A DNA stretch of 64,000 nt from Streptomyces hygroscopicus subsp. hygroscopicus (GTDB taxonomy: Bacteria; Actinomycetota; Actinomycetes; Streptomycetales; Streptomycetaceae). The position numbers and the translations under genes were made by a program. The stretch spans positions 372,001 to 436,000 of the forward strand of contig NZ_BSSM01000001.1 in assembly GCF_030269125.1 (NCBI RefSeq), in the 5' to 3' direction. The notes beneath the pieces were generated by a model. That model had not been told where the DNA came from. It saw nothing but the letters and a program-made list of their open reading frames with translations, and ran no database searches. Below are positions 34,572 to 44,399 of the stretch, piece after piece (positions within the stretch are counted from its first letter, which is position 1; every line of letters begins with the position of its first letter).

Positions 34572-37127
34572 TCAGCGGCTCCCCGTGACCGGCTGTTCGA
34601 ACCAGACCGTCTTACGGTGCCCGGTGGCGCTCGCGCCCCATTCCCGGGCGAGCCTGCTGACCACGCGCAGCCCGCGGCCGTACTCGTCCCGGGGACCGGC
34701 GGCGATCATCGCGGGCAGGGCGGGTTCGTCGTCGGTGACCTCGAACAGCAGCGCGTCGGTGCGCACCACCCGCAGCCCGACCCGGTCGCCCTCGGCGTGC
34801 TGCACGGCGTTGGAGACGACCTCGCTCACCAGCAGTTCCGCGGTCTCCACCGTCTGCGGCAGGCCCCAGGCGAGGAGTTGCTCGCGGACCAGGCGGCGGG
34901 CCCTGCCCACCTCGCGGGGCTCGTTGCGGAGCCACCATTCGGCGACGTGTTCGGCGGGTATGCCGTTGAGGCGGGCCATGAGCAGGGCGACGTCGTCCTT
35001 GCGGCCGCCGCGGGTGTTGAGGGCGCGGATGATGGTGTCGCAGGCGGCGTCCATGGAGGCGGCGGGGTGCGCGGCGGACTCGCAGAGCGCGGCGAGCCCC
35101 TCGCCGATGTCCGAGCCGCGCACCTCGACCAGGCCGTCGGTGCACAGCACCAGCCGGTCCCCGGGCGCGACCCGGATCCGGGCGGCCTCGAAGGGGACGC
35201 CGCCGACACCGATGGGCGCGCCGGTGGGCAGGTCGAGGAGTTCGCTGCTGCCGTCCTCGGCGCGCACCACCACCGGCGGGATGTGTCCGGCGTTGGCCAG
35301 GGTGACCTCGCCGCGGATCGGGTCGTAGACCGCGTAGAGACACGTGGCGAGGTAGTTGTCGCCGAGCCGGCGGGCCAGGTCGTCCAGATTGCGCAGCAGC
35401 TGCACCGGCGGGGTCTCCATCGCGGCCATGGTCTGCACGGCGGTGCGCAACTGGCCCATCATCGCGGCCGAGTTGAGGCCGTGGCCCATGACGTCACCGA
35501 CGACGAGGGCGGTGCGGGAGCCGGGCAGCTTGATGGTGTCGAACCAGTCGCCGCCGATCCGTCCGAGCCGGGTGCCGGGCAGATAGCGGGTGGCGACGTC
35601 GCAGCCCGCCATCCGCGGGGTGACCTGCGGGAGCATGCTGTCCTGGAGGGTGTCGGCGACGTTCTCCTGGTACGTGTACATGCGCGCGTTGTCGAGCACG
35701 AGGCCCGCGCGGGCGGCGAGTTCGGCGCCGGTGGTGCGGTCCATGTCGTCGAACTCGGGCCGGTCGGGGCGGCGCATCAGCACCATGAAACCGAGGACGA
35801 CGTTGCGCGCCTTGAGCGGCACGATCAGCAGGGAGCGACCGCCGATCAGCGGTCTGAGGTCGCGCTTCTCGAACTCGCCGGAGATGCGCTCGGACAGGTC
35901 CTCGGTGACCTTCGGGATGAGCACCGGCTCGCCGGTGACCATGCACTGGTAGAACGGGGTGTGTTCGGGGAAGGCGAAGGCCTCGCCGGCCGGCACGGTG
36001 TCGTCCCAGCGACCCGGTTCGTCGTTGTGTTCCACCCAGACGCGGAACATGACGGTGCTGGCGTCGGGCGGGCCGTCCGGGAAACCCTCGCCCGCGAGGA
36101 CGGCCGCGCGCAGATGGGTGCCGGCGAAGTCGGCGAAGCGGGGCACGGCGGCGCTGGTGACCTCGCGGATGGTCTCACCGAGGTCGAGGGAGGAGCCGAT
36201 GCGGGAGCTGACCTCGTTGAGGAATTCCAGGCGCTCGCGGACGGCGGCGTACTCGAGGTCCTGTTCGGCGCCGGCCGGGGCGCCCGTCACGAGGGGCGTG
36301 CGCTGTCGCGGTACGCGAACGGCCTCGACGGGGACGCGGCCGGGTCGGCGGGGCACGCCCCAGTACGGGGTCACCGGGACCCGTTCGAACCGGCTGAACT
36401 CCAGGACGGGGTAGCCGAGGTCGAGGACCTGGGAGACGATGCGGCCGCTGAGGCCCGGACCCATGCTGGGCAGGATCTCCGGCAGCCGCCGTTCGAGTTC
36501 GTCGAAGGCGGGCAGTTCGGTGTGGCGGGCGAAGCCGGGCGCGATGCGTTCGGCGGTCTCGTCGTCGTCACCGCGTTCCTCGCGCAGCCGGGTGGCGTCG
36601 GCGGCGAGCACCAGCAGCCGGGCGGGGCCGGGGCCGACCAACGGGTAGGCCCACCAGAGCACGTCGAGCCGCTCGCGGTCGGGGTCCGGCGCGCGGTCGG
36701 CCGCGTGCGGCTCGCCGTCGGTCTCCCGGTGCCGGGGCGTGAAGAGGCGGGCGCGGCCGGCCGTGGCGAAGGAGGTCTGCCCGCCGAGGGACGCCTCCAG
36801 GGCGGGGCCCAGGTCGTCGGCGGCCGAACCCCCGTACTCCGCCTCGCCGTCCGGGCGCCCGTCGTAGGACTCGTACGCCGCGTGCGCGTCCGGTGCCGGA
36901 CCGCCCCGGAGCTGGTCCGGGAGCGCGCCGGAGACCGGCAGCAGATCGCCCGCCGGGCGTCCGACGGCGTCCTCGCGGGCCACGCCGAACAGACGCCGTG
37001 CACCGCTGCTCCAGTGGGACACCATGCCGTCGCGGCCCACGACGATCACGGCAAGCGGAATACGGCCCGCCTCGGTGTCGCCGACGCCGCGCCCGGGAGC
37101 CGTGTCCCGCTCGCTGCCACGGTCCAT
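34572..37127 (-). CDS. PAS-GAF-SpoIIE (PP2C) phosphatase with C-terminal HATPase
   Basis: 851 residues. Order by eye: PAS domain (about 22-75, LAVIVVGRDGMVSHWSSGARRLFG), a second PAS-like region, GAF (about 290-475), the SpoIIE/PP2C phosphatase at about 495-715 (GGDWFDTIKL, VVGDVMGHGLNSAAMM, LANAGHIPPVVV, CTDGLVEVRG, KDDVALLM), and an anti-sigma-like HATPase at the end (LLVSEVVSNAVQHAEGD, DEYGRGLRVVSRL). Such proteins dephosphorylate anti-sigma-factor antagonists and may bind sigma factors, so a stress-signalling role is likely. It lies 103 bp from the methyltransferase downstream. Confidence 0.9.
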   Translation of the reverse strand: MDRGSERDTAPGRGVGDTEAGRIPLAVIVVGRDGMVSHWSSGARRLFGVAREDAVGRPAGDLLPVSGALPDQLRGGPAPDAHAAYESYDGRPDGEAEYGGSAADDLGPALEASLGGQTSFATAGRARLFTPRHRETDGEPHAADRAPDPDRERLDVLWWAYPLVGPGPARLLVLAADATRLREERGDDDETAERIAPGFARHTELPAFDELERRLPEILPSMGPGLSGRIVSQVLDLGYPVLEFSRFERVPVTPYWGVPRRPGRVPVEAVRVPRQRTPLVTGAPAGAEQDLEYAAVRERLEFLNEVSSRIGSSLDLGETIREVTSAAVPRFADFAGTHLRAAVLAGEGFPDGPPDASTVMFRVWVEHNDEPGRWDDTVPAGEAFAFPEHTPFYQCMVTGEPVLIPKVTEDLSERISGEFEKRDLRPLIGGRSLLIVPLKARNVVLGFMVLMRRPDRPEFDDMDRTTGAELAARAGLVLDNARMYTYQENVADTLQDSMLPQVTPRMAGCDVATRYLPGTRLGRIGGDWFDTIKLPGSRTALVVGDVMGHGLNSAAMMGQLRTAVQTMAAMETPPVQLLRNLDDLARRLGDNYLATCLYAVYDPIRGEVTLANAGHIPPVVVRAEDGSSELLDLPTGAPIGVGGVPFEAARIRVAPGDRLVLCTDGLVEVRGSDIGEGLAALCESAAHPAASMDAACDTIIRALNTRGGRKDDVALLMARLNGIPAEHVAEWWLRNEPREVGRARRLVREQLLAWGLPQTVETAELLVSEVVSNAVQHAEGDRVGLRVVRTDALLFEVTDDEPALPAMIAAGPRDEYGRGLRVVSRLAREWGASATGHRKTVWFEQPVTGSR

Positions 37128-37280
37128 GACCCAGGCCCCTTCTCCCCACGGCTGTTCGCAAACGATCTGTGCCGCCCGCCACTACCGTACGGCGGCGGCC
37201 GGTCGCGATGTGTGGCAATACGGGAATTGGTTTCACATGATCGCACCGGCCGGTGGACCGGCACCCCGGCCTGCGCCGCC

Positions 37281-39758
37281 TCAGTCCTCGTGCCCCAGCT
37301 GGAGATCCCTTTCCGTGCGGCCACCCCCCGCGACCTGCAGGACCGTGGCGACCGGCGGGTAACCCGCGGCGATGACCGTGTACTCGCCGGAGGACAGATC
37401 CACGAACCGGAAGGCGCCGTCCGCCCCCGTGGTGAGGGTGTCCACGACGTTGCCCGCGGCATCCAGAAGCGTGACACGGGCGTCCTCCACGGGCCGCCCC
37501 CCGCTCGCCCGCACGACGCCCCGCAGCACGGCCCCGCCCGCGAGTTCGACGTCCTGCCGGGTCTCCCGGGACGCCTGCACGCTGACCGGAAGGGCGGCCG
37601 GGCGGAAGGCGGGGGCGCTGGCGGCGAGGGTGTACTCGCCCGCGACCAGCTCGGTGATGACGTAGCCGCCCTCGCGGCCGCTGCGGGTGGTGGCGACGAC
37701 CTCGCCGTGCACGTTGGTGAGTGTGACGGTCGCGTCCCGCACCGGGCTGCCGTCGGCGGTGAGCACGCTGCCCGCGAGGCGTCCGGCGCCGCCGAGGACG
37801 ACGTCGAGTTCGACGGGCCGCTCCCCGACGGTGACGGAGACGGCCTGCGGCTGATGGCCGCCGGCGGCGGCGATCAGGACGTACGACCCGGAGCCGGGCG
37901 TGCTCAGCGCGTACCGCCCGTCGTCGCCGCTCGCGCCCCGGCCGATCTGCCGGCCGGTGACGTCGATGAGGGTGAGCGCGGCGCGGGGCACCACGGAGCC
38001 GTCGGTGTGCTGCACCGTGCCGCACACCGGGATTCCGGCGGCGTACGGCGCGCGGGGCGAGGTCGGGGTCGCCCCGGCCGAGGGCCGGGGGCGGGCTTGC
38101 GGGACGGAGACGTTGAGGCTGTCGGGGTCGGATTCGGTGGTGTGGTGGGACACCAGTGGTTTCTCCTTGAGGAAGAAGGCGACGAGGAGGCCGAGGACGA
38201 GCACCGGGACGAGGTACAGGAAGACCCGGGGCATGGCGTCGGCGTACGCGCGGACGTAGGCGTCGCGCAGGGCCGGGGGCAGGGCGTGGACGAGCTGCGG
38301 GGTGAGGGACTCGGGGTCGGGCAGCCGGGCACCGGCGCCCGGGGGCACTTCCCGGCGCAGGGCGTGGGCGAGCCGGTTGGCGAAGAGGGTGCCGAAGACG
38401 GCGGCGCCCACGCTGCCGCCGATCTGCCGGAAGTAGTTGGTGGCACTGGTGGCGGTGCCGAGGTCGGCGGGGCGCGCCGAGTTCTGCACGGCGAGGACGA
38501 GCACGGGCATCACCATGCCGATGCCCGCGCCGAGCACCGCCATCCAGATGCTGTACTCCAGCCGCGAGGTGCCGGCGTCGAGGCGGGACAGCAGCCACAT
38601 GCCGGCGACGGAGACGGCGCTGCCGAGCACGGGGTAGAGCTTGTAGCGGCCGGTGTGGGTGATGAGCTGGCCGGACAGCAGGGAGGCCACGACGATGCCC
38701 GCCGTCATGGGCAGCATCAGCAGCCCGGAGCCGGTGGCGCTGGCCCCGTCGACCATCTGCAGGAAGGTGGGCAGATAGCTGGCGGCGCCGAACAGGGCGA
38801 CACCGACGACGAGGCCGACCAGACCGGTGACGTTGAAGACGGAGTCGCGGAACAGCCGCAGCGGGATGACGGGCTCGGCGGCGAATCGCTCGGCGACGAG
38901 GAAGAGCGCGGTGGCGAGGAGCGCGCCCGCGCCGAGGCCGAGGATCTGCGGAGAGTCCCACGCGTACTCGGTGCCGCCCCAACTGGTCAGCAGCACCAGA
39001 CAGGTCGAGGCCGCGGCGAGCAGCAGGGCGCCCGACACGTCGAGGCGGCCGCGCACCTCCGGCTTCGGCAGCTTGAGCACGGTGGCGACGACGGCGAACG
39101 TCACCAGTCCGAAGGGGACGTTGACGTAGAAGCACCAGCGCCAGGAGAGGTGGTCGGTGAAGTAGCCGCCGAGCAGGGGACCCGCGACGGAGGCGACTCC
39201 GAAGGCGGCGCCGATCAGGCCCATGTAGCGGCCGCGCTGCCGGGGCGGCACGATGTCCGCGATGATCGCCTGCACACCGATCATGAGTCCGCCCGCGCCG
39301 ACGCCCTGGAGGGCGCGGAAGGCGATCAACTGGTCCATGTCGCCCGCGCGTCCGGCGAGCGCGGAGCCGAGGACGAAGACCGCGATGGCGAAGAGGAAGA
39401 CGCCCTTGCGGCCGACGAGGTCGCCGAGCTTGCCGTACAACGGCAGGCCGATGGTGGAGGTCAGCAGATAGGCGGTGATCGCCCAGGACATCCGGTCCAG
39501 GCCGTGGAGTTCGCCGACCACCTTGGGCAGGGCGGTGGCGACGATCATCTGGTCGAGGGCGGCCAGCAGCATGGCCAGCATCAGCCCGAGGAAGACCAGC
39601 CGCACCCGGCGAGGGCTCAGGGAGGGGGCGGGCCGCGCGGCCGCGGGGGCGGCCGCCGCGCGCTCCGCCGCGGTTTCCTCACCGGCGGCCGCGTCGGGCG
39701 CTTTCCGGGCAGTCGGGAGCACGAGAGTGTCGTGATCCACCGGAGTCGTCCCGCCCAC
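37281..39758 (-). CDS. DHA2-type MFS transporter fused to carboxypeptidase-regulatory-like domains
   Basis: 825 residues. The first 530 or so form a 14-helix DHA2 drug/proton antiporter: [46 protein letters not shown]. The remaining 290 residues are three or four beta-sandwich CarboxypepD_reg-like repeats ([64 protein letters not shown]). Each ends in a GxYxL/YTVIAAGY type strand. It is probably an exporter of a toxic small molecule; the purpose of the tail is unknown. The GTG start at 39758 follows GAGGGGAG. Confidence 0.9.
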   Translation of the reverse strand: MGGTTPVDHDTLVLPTARKAPDAAAGEETAAERAAAAPAAARPAPSLSPRRVRLVFLGLMLAMLLAALDQMIVATALPKVVGELHGLDRMSWAITAYLLTSTIGLPLYGKLGDLVGRKGVFLFAIAVFVLGSALAGRAGDMDQLIAFRALQGVGAGGLMIGVQAIIADIVPPRQRGRYMGLIGAAFGVASVAGPLLGGYFTDHLSWRWCFYVNVPFGLVTFAVVATVLKLPKPEVRGRLDVSGALLLAAASTCLVLLTSWGGTEYAWDSPQILGLGAGALLATALFLVAERFAAEPVIPLRLFRDSVFNVTGLVGLVVGVALFGAASYLPTFLQMVDGASATGSGLLMLPMTAGIVVASLLSGQLITHTGRYKLYPVLGSAVSVAGMWLLSRLDAGTSRLEYSIWMAVLGAGIGMVMPVLVLAVQNSARPADLGTATSATNYFRQIGGSVGAAVFGTLFANRLAHALRREVPPGAGARLPDPESLTPQLVHALPPALRDAYVRAYADAMPRVFLYLVPVLVLGLLVAFFLKEKPLVSHHTTESDPDSLNVSVPQARPRPSAGATPTSPRAPYAAGIPVCGTVQHTDGSVVPRAALTLIDVTGRQIGRGASGDDGRYALSTPGSGSYVLIAAAGGHQPQAVSVTVGERPVELDVVLGGAGRLAGSVLTADGSPVRDATVTLTNVHGEVVATTRSGREGGYVITELVAGEYTLAASAPAFRPAALPVSVQASRETRQDVELAGGAVLRGVVRASGGRPVEDARVTLLDAAGNVVDTLTTGADGAFRFVDLSSGEYTVIAAGYPPVATVLQVAGGGRTERDLQLGHED

Positions 39759-39928
39759 GTGCCGCTCCCCTCGTCGCCGTCTTCGCGGCTGCCGTACCCG
39801 TGCAATTCCTCGCGCGAGGCGACAACTACGAACAACTGCGGTGAGTTACGGGGCGGTTCCCGGTGGGCGGGACTTCCACTCGAACCGGTGAAGGGAGGCA
39901 ACGTCCCTTCGCCGTCCGGTGGTTGGGA

Positions 39929-40372
39929 CTACTTCTCGACCTCGGTGGCGAGGCGGGCGAGTACGGCGTCGTAGATGCGGCCGAGGCCCTTGGGGGCGAA
40001 GGTCCGCTCGAAGAAGCCGCCGATGCCGCCGGCCCCCTTCCAGGTGGTCGTGACGACGACCCGCGCCCTGCCCTCACCGGCGGGGGTGACCCGCCAGGTG
40101 GTGACCATGGAGGAGTTGCGGTCCTTCTCGACCAGTTCGCCGTCGGTGGGCTCGCTGACCTCCAGCAGGCAGTCGCGCACCCGCTTGCTGGTGGCCTGGA
40201 GCTTCCAGTGGACGAGGGTGCCCTCGCCGTCGCCGCCCTCGCGCACCTCGTACTCGCTGAACTGCTCGGGCAGCAGCTTCTGCCGGGTGCCACGGTAGTC
40301 GGCGAGGGCGTCGAGCACCTTCTCCGCGTCCGCCGCGACGACCCGCTCCGTAGTGGCCTCGACCTGCGCCAT
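39929..40372 (-). CDS. SRPBCC family protein (START/polyketide-cyclase-like)
   Basis: 147 residues. The helix-grip fold is indicated by ATTERVVAADAEKVLDALADY at the start, WRVTPAGEGRARVVVTTTWKG and the C-terminal helix GLGRIYDAVLARLATEVEK. Such proteins bind lipids or hydrophobic ligands. TGGAGGAA stands seven bases before the ATG at 40372. It is divergent from the broken radical SAM gene. Confidence 0.88.
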   Translation of the reverse strand: MAQVEATTERVVAADAEKVLDALADYRGTRQKLLPEQFSEYEVREGGDGEGTLVHWKLQATSKRVRDCLLEVSEPTDGELVEKDRNSSMVTTWRVTPAGEGRARVVVTTTWKGAGGIGGFFERTFAPKGLGRIYDAVLARLATEVEK

Positions 40373-40486
40373 TGCGTTCCTCCAGGACCTGATTGCTCGG
40401 GGTTGGGAAAAGCCAACCACCCCGGGTCCCGGCCGCCCAAATCGGGGGGCGCGTCGGCGCGCGTTCCGGGACGCGCGCGATTACGG

Positions 40487-40498
40487 GAACAGTTGTTC
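40487..40498. promoter_or_regulatory. SOS box (LexA site) before the broken radical SAM gene
   Basis: GAACAGTTGTTC fits the actinobacterial LexA consensus GAAC-N4-GTTC exactly and continues as GTTCGA. It lies 34 bp before the ATG at 40533. From memory, the mycobacterial homologue of that gene (Rv2578c, SplB-like) is in the LexA regulon, so the site supports the gene's identity. Confidence 0.7.
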
Positions 40499-40532
40499 GA
40501 TTATGTCGGGCGAGCGCCATCGAGGAGGGGTC

Positions 40533-40640
40533 ATGCGCTGGGACAACCTCACCGACGGGCCCGTCGAACACGGCCGGGCCCCCGACGCCGCGCCCTGTTC
40601 GGGGCGGACGCCGTGACCACCCGTACGCGCGATCCTCGCG
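40533..40640 (+). pseudogene. 5' fragment of an Rv2578c/SplB-like radical SAM gene
   Basis: After GAGGAGGGG the ATG at 40533 starts MRWDNLTDGPVEHGRAPDAA, which matches the N-terminus I know for the actinobacterial Rv2578c family (MRWDNL). The frame then stops after 27 codons. In the +1/-1 register the family's next residues, LFGADAVTTRTRD, appear at once, so a small indel has broken the frame. After about 40640 the similarity ends and no CxxxCxxC cluster motif follows. A matching C-terminal fragment lies near 52684-52816. Confidence 0.65.
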
Positions 40641-41052
40641 GAATCGCGTCATGCGTTCCCGGCCGGGCGTGTGGGGCCGCTCGGCTTCGGCGGTGGTCTG
40701 GAGTTCCCCTCGCGTCGCCTGCCGCAGGTGGAGAACCACGGCACCCCGCTCTGGACAACGGCCGTAAGACTCCTCGCGTCAGCATGCCTGCAGACGGCCG
40801 GTGCCTCCTGCGACCACGAGATGCCGCCGCAGTGGGCCAGGACCGACGACGCCGCCCCACAGCCGGCCACCGTGACCACGTCGTACGCGAGCCCTGGGAC
40901 GCTCGCCCGGCGCGTCGCGAGGGGCACGCCGAACCACACCCGGACCGGCCGCGCCTCCCCGGCGGACATCGCGCACTCCGCGCGCACGACGCCGGTGGAT
41001 GCCGCGAGCCGGGCCGTCTCCGCTGTGAGACGGGCCCCGGCCGGGGTCGCTC
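40641..41052. other. Junction stretch with coding-like residue signal on minus strand
   Basis: Between the truncated radical SAM fragment and the methyltransferase stop. On the minus strand, 41040 to about 40800 has high GC3 and reads SAGEARPVRVWFGVPLATRR and AYDVVTVAG; in the neighbouring frame it reads LRRHLVVAGGTGRL, which resembles an NAD-binding oxidoreductase segment. This may be a frameshifted remnant of a flavin/ferredoxin-reductase-type gene, but no start or complete domain exists. Confidence 0.3.
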
Positions 41053-41946
41053 TCAGGTCGCCTTGAACTCTCCTTCGAGGAGCCAGAGAATGATGTCGTT
41101 CTGGTCGAGTTCGGTCGGCAGTGGACGATTCCATCGATGGGTCTCCGCGGCCACGTGCGTGAGACCCGTGAGCTCCCATCGCTGATCCGCCAGCCAAGTG
41201 GCGGGAGAAGACGTGGGACCGGTGTCGAACTGTTCCATGGCAAGCGCCCAGGAGGCCTGTTCCTGTTCGTCCTTCGAACCACTTCGCATGTCCTCGACCC
41301 GCGGTTGCCGACTGTAGTACTCCGTGACCAGTCGACTGCCCGGTGCCGACAGCGAGCCCACCGTTTTCAACAGCTGGGAGCAGTCGCTGTCAGAGAGGTA
41401 CATCAACAAGCCCTCCACTATCCACACGGTCGCTTTTTCCGGGTCGAAGCCCGCAGCGAGCAGCGGCCCGGTCCACTCCTCGCGCAGGTCGACCGCGATC
41501 GGGACGCGGCGGCAGGACGCCTGCGCCTGCTCCCGGTCGAGCACGCGTTGCTTGTAGTCCAGAACGGCGTCCTGGTCCAGTTCGAAAACCGTGGTGTCGT
41601 CGGGCAGATCAAGCCTGTACGCGCGGCTGTCCAGTCCCGCCGCGAGAAGAACGACCTGCCGGCAGCCGGACGCGACAGCATGCGTGAGGCGCTGGTCGTA
41701 GAACGGTGTCCGCATCGCGATGTAGGTGCAGTAGAAGTGCCACATCCCGGTTGCGTGGTCGCCGTTCGCCGGCCCGAGGCGGGGCCTTTCAGCGTCGGGC
41801 GTGCTCGTCTCAGCCGCTCCGGAAGCGAACACGGCCCCCAGCGGATCGTTGAAGAGGCGGTCCGGCCGTTCGGATTCGACCGACCGGCAATACGCGGTGA
41901 GCAGTGCGGTCCATCCGATTCCACTGGGCGGTTTGATGTCGGACAC
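41053..41946 (-). CDS. LCM/TIGR00027-type SAM-dependent methyltransferase
   Basis: 297 residues. The actinobacterial leucine-carboxyl-methyltransferase-like family pattern is present: GWTALLTAYCRSVESERPDRLFNDPLGAVFA, QVVLLAAGLDSRAYRLDLP (motif I), FELDQDAVLDYKQ, and VWIVEGLLMYL. Such enzymes methylate carboxyl or hydroxyl groups of small molecules, so it is a candidate tailoring enzyme of the island. The GTG start at 41946 follows AGAGAGGA. The TTG 33 bp upstream is rejected. It is the leftmost intact gene of the island. Confidence 0.85.
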   Translation of the reverse strand: MSDIKPPSGIGWTALLTAYCRSVESERPDRLFNDPLGAVFASGAAETSTPDAERPRLGPANGDHATGMWHFYCTYIAMRTPFYDQRLTHAVASGCRQVVLLAAGLDSRAYRLDLPDDTTVFELDQDAVLDYKQRVLDREQAQASCRRVPIAVDLREEWTGPLLAAGFDPEKATVWIVEGLLMYLSDSDCSQLLKTVGSLSAPGSRLVTEYYSRQPRVEDMRSGSKDEQEQASWALAMEQFDTGPTSSPATWLADQRWELTGLTHVAAETHRWNRPLPTELDQNDIILWLLEGEFKAT

Positions 41947-42106
41947 AATTTCGTCCTCTCTGTGCGGTATTCGACGCAAGCGATGTCGGGGACGCTGCGC
42001 GCCTTGGAAGAAGGGTGGAGAATCCGTGGACGGTACTCAGGCTGTCCGAAGGTCGGTCCGTCCTGAAGCCGCCCATGCGCGCGGGTCCCTGCACGGGCCA
42101 CATCGG

Positions 42107-42877
42107 CTACGTCGGGAGCTGCAGAAGTTGCCGAAGGCTCAGCTGCATGGAAATGGCGTGGTCGAAGAGGTAGAAGTGGTCTCCTGGGTACTCCGTGACG
42201 CCGACGAAGTTCGAGGTGCGATCGGCCCACACCCCCATCGCGCTCGCGGCGACGAGCGGGTCCGACCGGCCGGCGAACGCGACCACCGGACAGGAGACCT
42301 GCGCACCGTCGTCCAAGTAGTCGGCCGCCGCCCCGAAATCAGCGCGCAGCGCCGGCAGCGCCGTTCTCAGGAGCTCTTCAGCCAGTACGGACCCCGTAGG
42401 CAACAGCCCCAACTCCTTGACCGCCACGATGAGTTCGTCATCGGACATCTCCGGTACCGCCCGCTGCTTCGCCAGTATGTCCTCGCCGGGCACCCAGCCG
42501 GAGACGGCCAGCACGGAGGGCGCCGTCATGCCCTCCTTCTCGAACTGAACGGCAAGCCGATACGCCAGAAGCGCGCCGAAGCTGTGTCCGAACAACGCGT
42601 AGGGACGGCCGTCCAGTTCGGCTTCCAGCGCCTCGCCTATGCGCGCCAGCAGCAGCGGGAGCCGGGTGAGGGGCGCCTCGTCCCCACGTCCCCACCGGCC
42701 CGGCAGATGGAGCACGCGCGGCTCGACGGTGGCAGGCACCGTCGCCGCCCACTCCCGGTACATCGCGCCAGTTCCGCCGGCGTGCGGGAAGAGGAACAAC
42801 TGGACGTCCGCGTCGTCGTCAGGGGCGCGGCCTGAGGGCGGAAACCATTCACCGGGTTGCGAGGGTGCGTGTGACAT
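42107..42877 (-). CDS. Type II thioesterase
   Basis: 256 residues, alpha/beta-hydrolase of the PKS/NRPS editing type. LFLFPHAGGTGAMYREW is the N-terminal hallmark, the nucleophile Ser is in ALFGHSFGALLAYRLA, the Asp is near FAGRSDPLV, and the His is in YPGDHFYLFD. It clears misprimed or stalled acyl groups from carrier proteins. It could also release the final product, since the PKS has no TE domain. The ATG at 42877 lies in an otherwise long open frame that starts at 43111 but has no recognisable content upstream. Confidence 0.93.
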   Translation of the reverse strand: MSHAPSQPGEWFPPSGRAPDDDADVQLFLFPHAGGTGAMYREWAATVPATVEPRVLHLPGRWGRGDEAPLTRLPLLLARIGEALEAELDGRPYALFGHSFGALLAYRLAVQFEKEGMTAPSVLAVSGWVPGEDILAKQRAVPEMSDDELIVAVKELGLLPTGSVLAEELLRTALPALRADFGAAADYLDDGAQVSCPVVAFAGRSDPLVAASAMGVWADRTSNFVGVTEYPGDHFYLFDHAISMQLSLRQLLQLPT

Positions 42878-43233
42878 GTGGCCTCGGTCTGCGTCGTCGT
42901 GAGGGGGCGTTTGTCTGCGGCGTGCGGTTCCTCGATGCGCCGTCACGCCTTCCCGTAGGCAGCGGACACGGCAGTGGGCGGGAACGGCAGCCGGTCGTCG
43001 TAGCCCGGCGACGCGGCGCAGCACTGCGTGGGTGCCGCTGTCACCGAGCCGAAGCGGAGGTCCGTCGGTTCGCCGCGGCTTGGGCAACCGGCCCGGCATC
43101 CGGGCGCTCACGTGCTTCCCGGCGAACGCGGCGTCCGATGCGGTGCCGCGCCACGCCTGCCGCCGAAGGGCCGAGGTCTCGTCCGCCTCGAAACTGCCGG
43201 ATTGCGGGTCGGCCTACGAGGCATCAGCGGGCC
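42878..43233. other. Intergenic stretch inside the island
   Basis: 356 bp between the thioesterase start and the end of the isomerase-like gene, on the same strand. Minus-strand open frames extend through it but are Arg/Pro-rich and lack similarity. No terminator or clear promoter was identified. Confidence 0.45.
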
Positions 43234-44088
43234 TCAGCACAGAACGTTGTCCAGCCATCGTTCGAGCAGGGCCCTCTCACCGGTCACCGTCACGGAGGAC
43301 CCCGCCTCGGGAATCCGGCGCTTGAGCAGCAGAAGGAGATCCGAAGCCGTTCCGCGGACAACCACGTCATCGCCGTCACCCGGTCGCCAGGCGGAGGTGG
43401 CCGGTCCTTGGGGAGTGCACACCGCCAGCCACCCTTCGTGACCGTCCACGTCCGTGGGCTGGAAGCGCAGTCGCTCGCCGTTGCCCTTCATGTTCGCCAA
43501 CCGGGGGTCGAGGAACGGCGCCGCGGCAGGTTCACGGACATAAGCGAGCCACTGGTCGATGCTGTCGACCGCGAGATCGGTGTCGATGCGGAACTCCCGG
43601 GCGGCGAGCACTTCCGCGTCCGCCCGATGCAGCGATGTCTCGAGCAACGCCCAGCGGGCCCAGGTCCTCGCGCGCGGAGGGCAGAACTCCCGCCAGACGG
43701 CCGTGTCCGGTCCGGCCTCAAGGAGCGCGGAGGTCAGCCTCCGGGCCCCGTCGGTGATCCACTGCGACAGACGCCTTCGATCCACCGGATCGCCGAAGCT
43801 GTCGAGCGCGCGGAGCGTCAGCTGGTGGATCTGCTCGCTCCAGTCGCCGGAGAGGTCGCCGTCACCGCCACCGATCTCCAGCAGCGACACCCTCTGGGTG
43901 GCCCGGGTCTCGACAATGACCGCCGCCCACTCCTGGGCCTGGTGCACGTGCACCATGAGCTGACCGGCGGTCCATCCGGGGCAGGTCGGCACCGATTGCT
44001 CCAGGGGCACACCGTCCAGGGCGGCCACGAAGCTTTCGGTCTCCGAGAACACGCCCTCACACAGGCGTTTGAAGTCGATCGAGGACAC
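43234..44088 (-). CDS. Mycothiol-dependent maleylpyruvate isomerase-like (DinB/MDMPI fold)
   Basis: 284 residues. The DinB/MDMPI fold has its metal His residues in CPGWTAGQLMVHVHQAQEWA and LETSLHRADAE, and a C-terminal MDMPI_C-like domain (DVVVRGTASDLLLLLKRR). Family members isomerise or transfer with mycothiol as cofactor. In a biosynthetic setting it might isomerise a double bond or conjugate a reactive intermediate (inference). GGGGAGG precedes the GTG at 44088. Confidence 0.85.
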   Translation of the reverse strand: MSSIDFKRLCEGVFSETESFVAALDGVPLEQSVPTCPGWTAGQLMVHVHQAQEWAAVIVETRATQRVSLLEIGGGDGDLSGDWSEQIHQLTLRALDSFGDPVDRRRLSQWITDGARRLTSALLEAGPDTAVWREFCPPRARTWARWALLETSLHRADAEVLAAREFRIDTDLAVDSIDQWLAYVREPAAAPFLDPRLANMKGNGERLRFQPTDVDGHEGWLAVCTPQGPATSAWRPGDGDDVVVRGTASDLLLLLKRRIPEAGSSVTVTGERALLERWLDNVLC

Positions 44089-44399
44089 TGAATGCCTCCC
44101 CACTTACGCACCGCCGAGTCGCGACGCTGGCTTTTGATCGTGATGACGTCATGTCGCTCCCGCACCACCGGTGCGGATACCGACTTGAGGGCGAGACTCC
44201 CGGAATCGCGGGACCGGACGAGGGCCCCTGGTGCACAGCCGGACCGCAGGCCGGCGGAGCGGCTGGTGAAACGCTGGGACAGGCGCGCCCCGCGGTTCGT
44301 GCGCGGCACGGGCGAACAGAACCTCGGTGGGCGTGCCCAGACGGGCAGGGCGTGGGGACACGCGTCGAAGAGATCCTCCCCGGGCCCGGCCGCCGCAGC

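Noticed and set aside
42878..43111. Extending the thioesterase start to 43111
   Set aside because: The added 78 residues are basic and unconserved; the TE family starts at the ATG at 42877.
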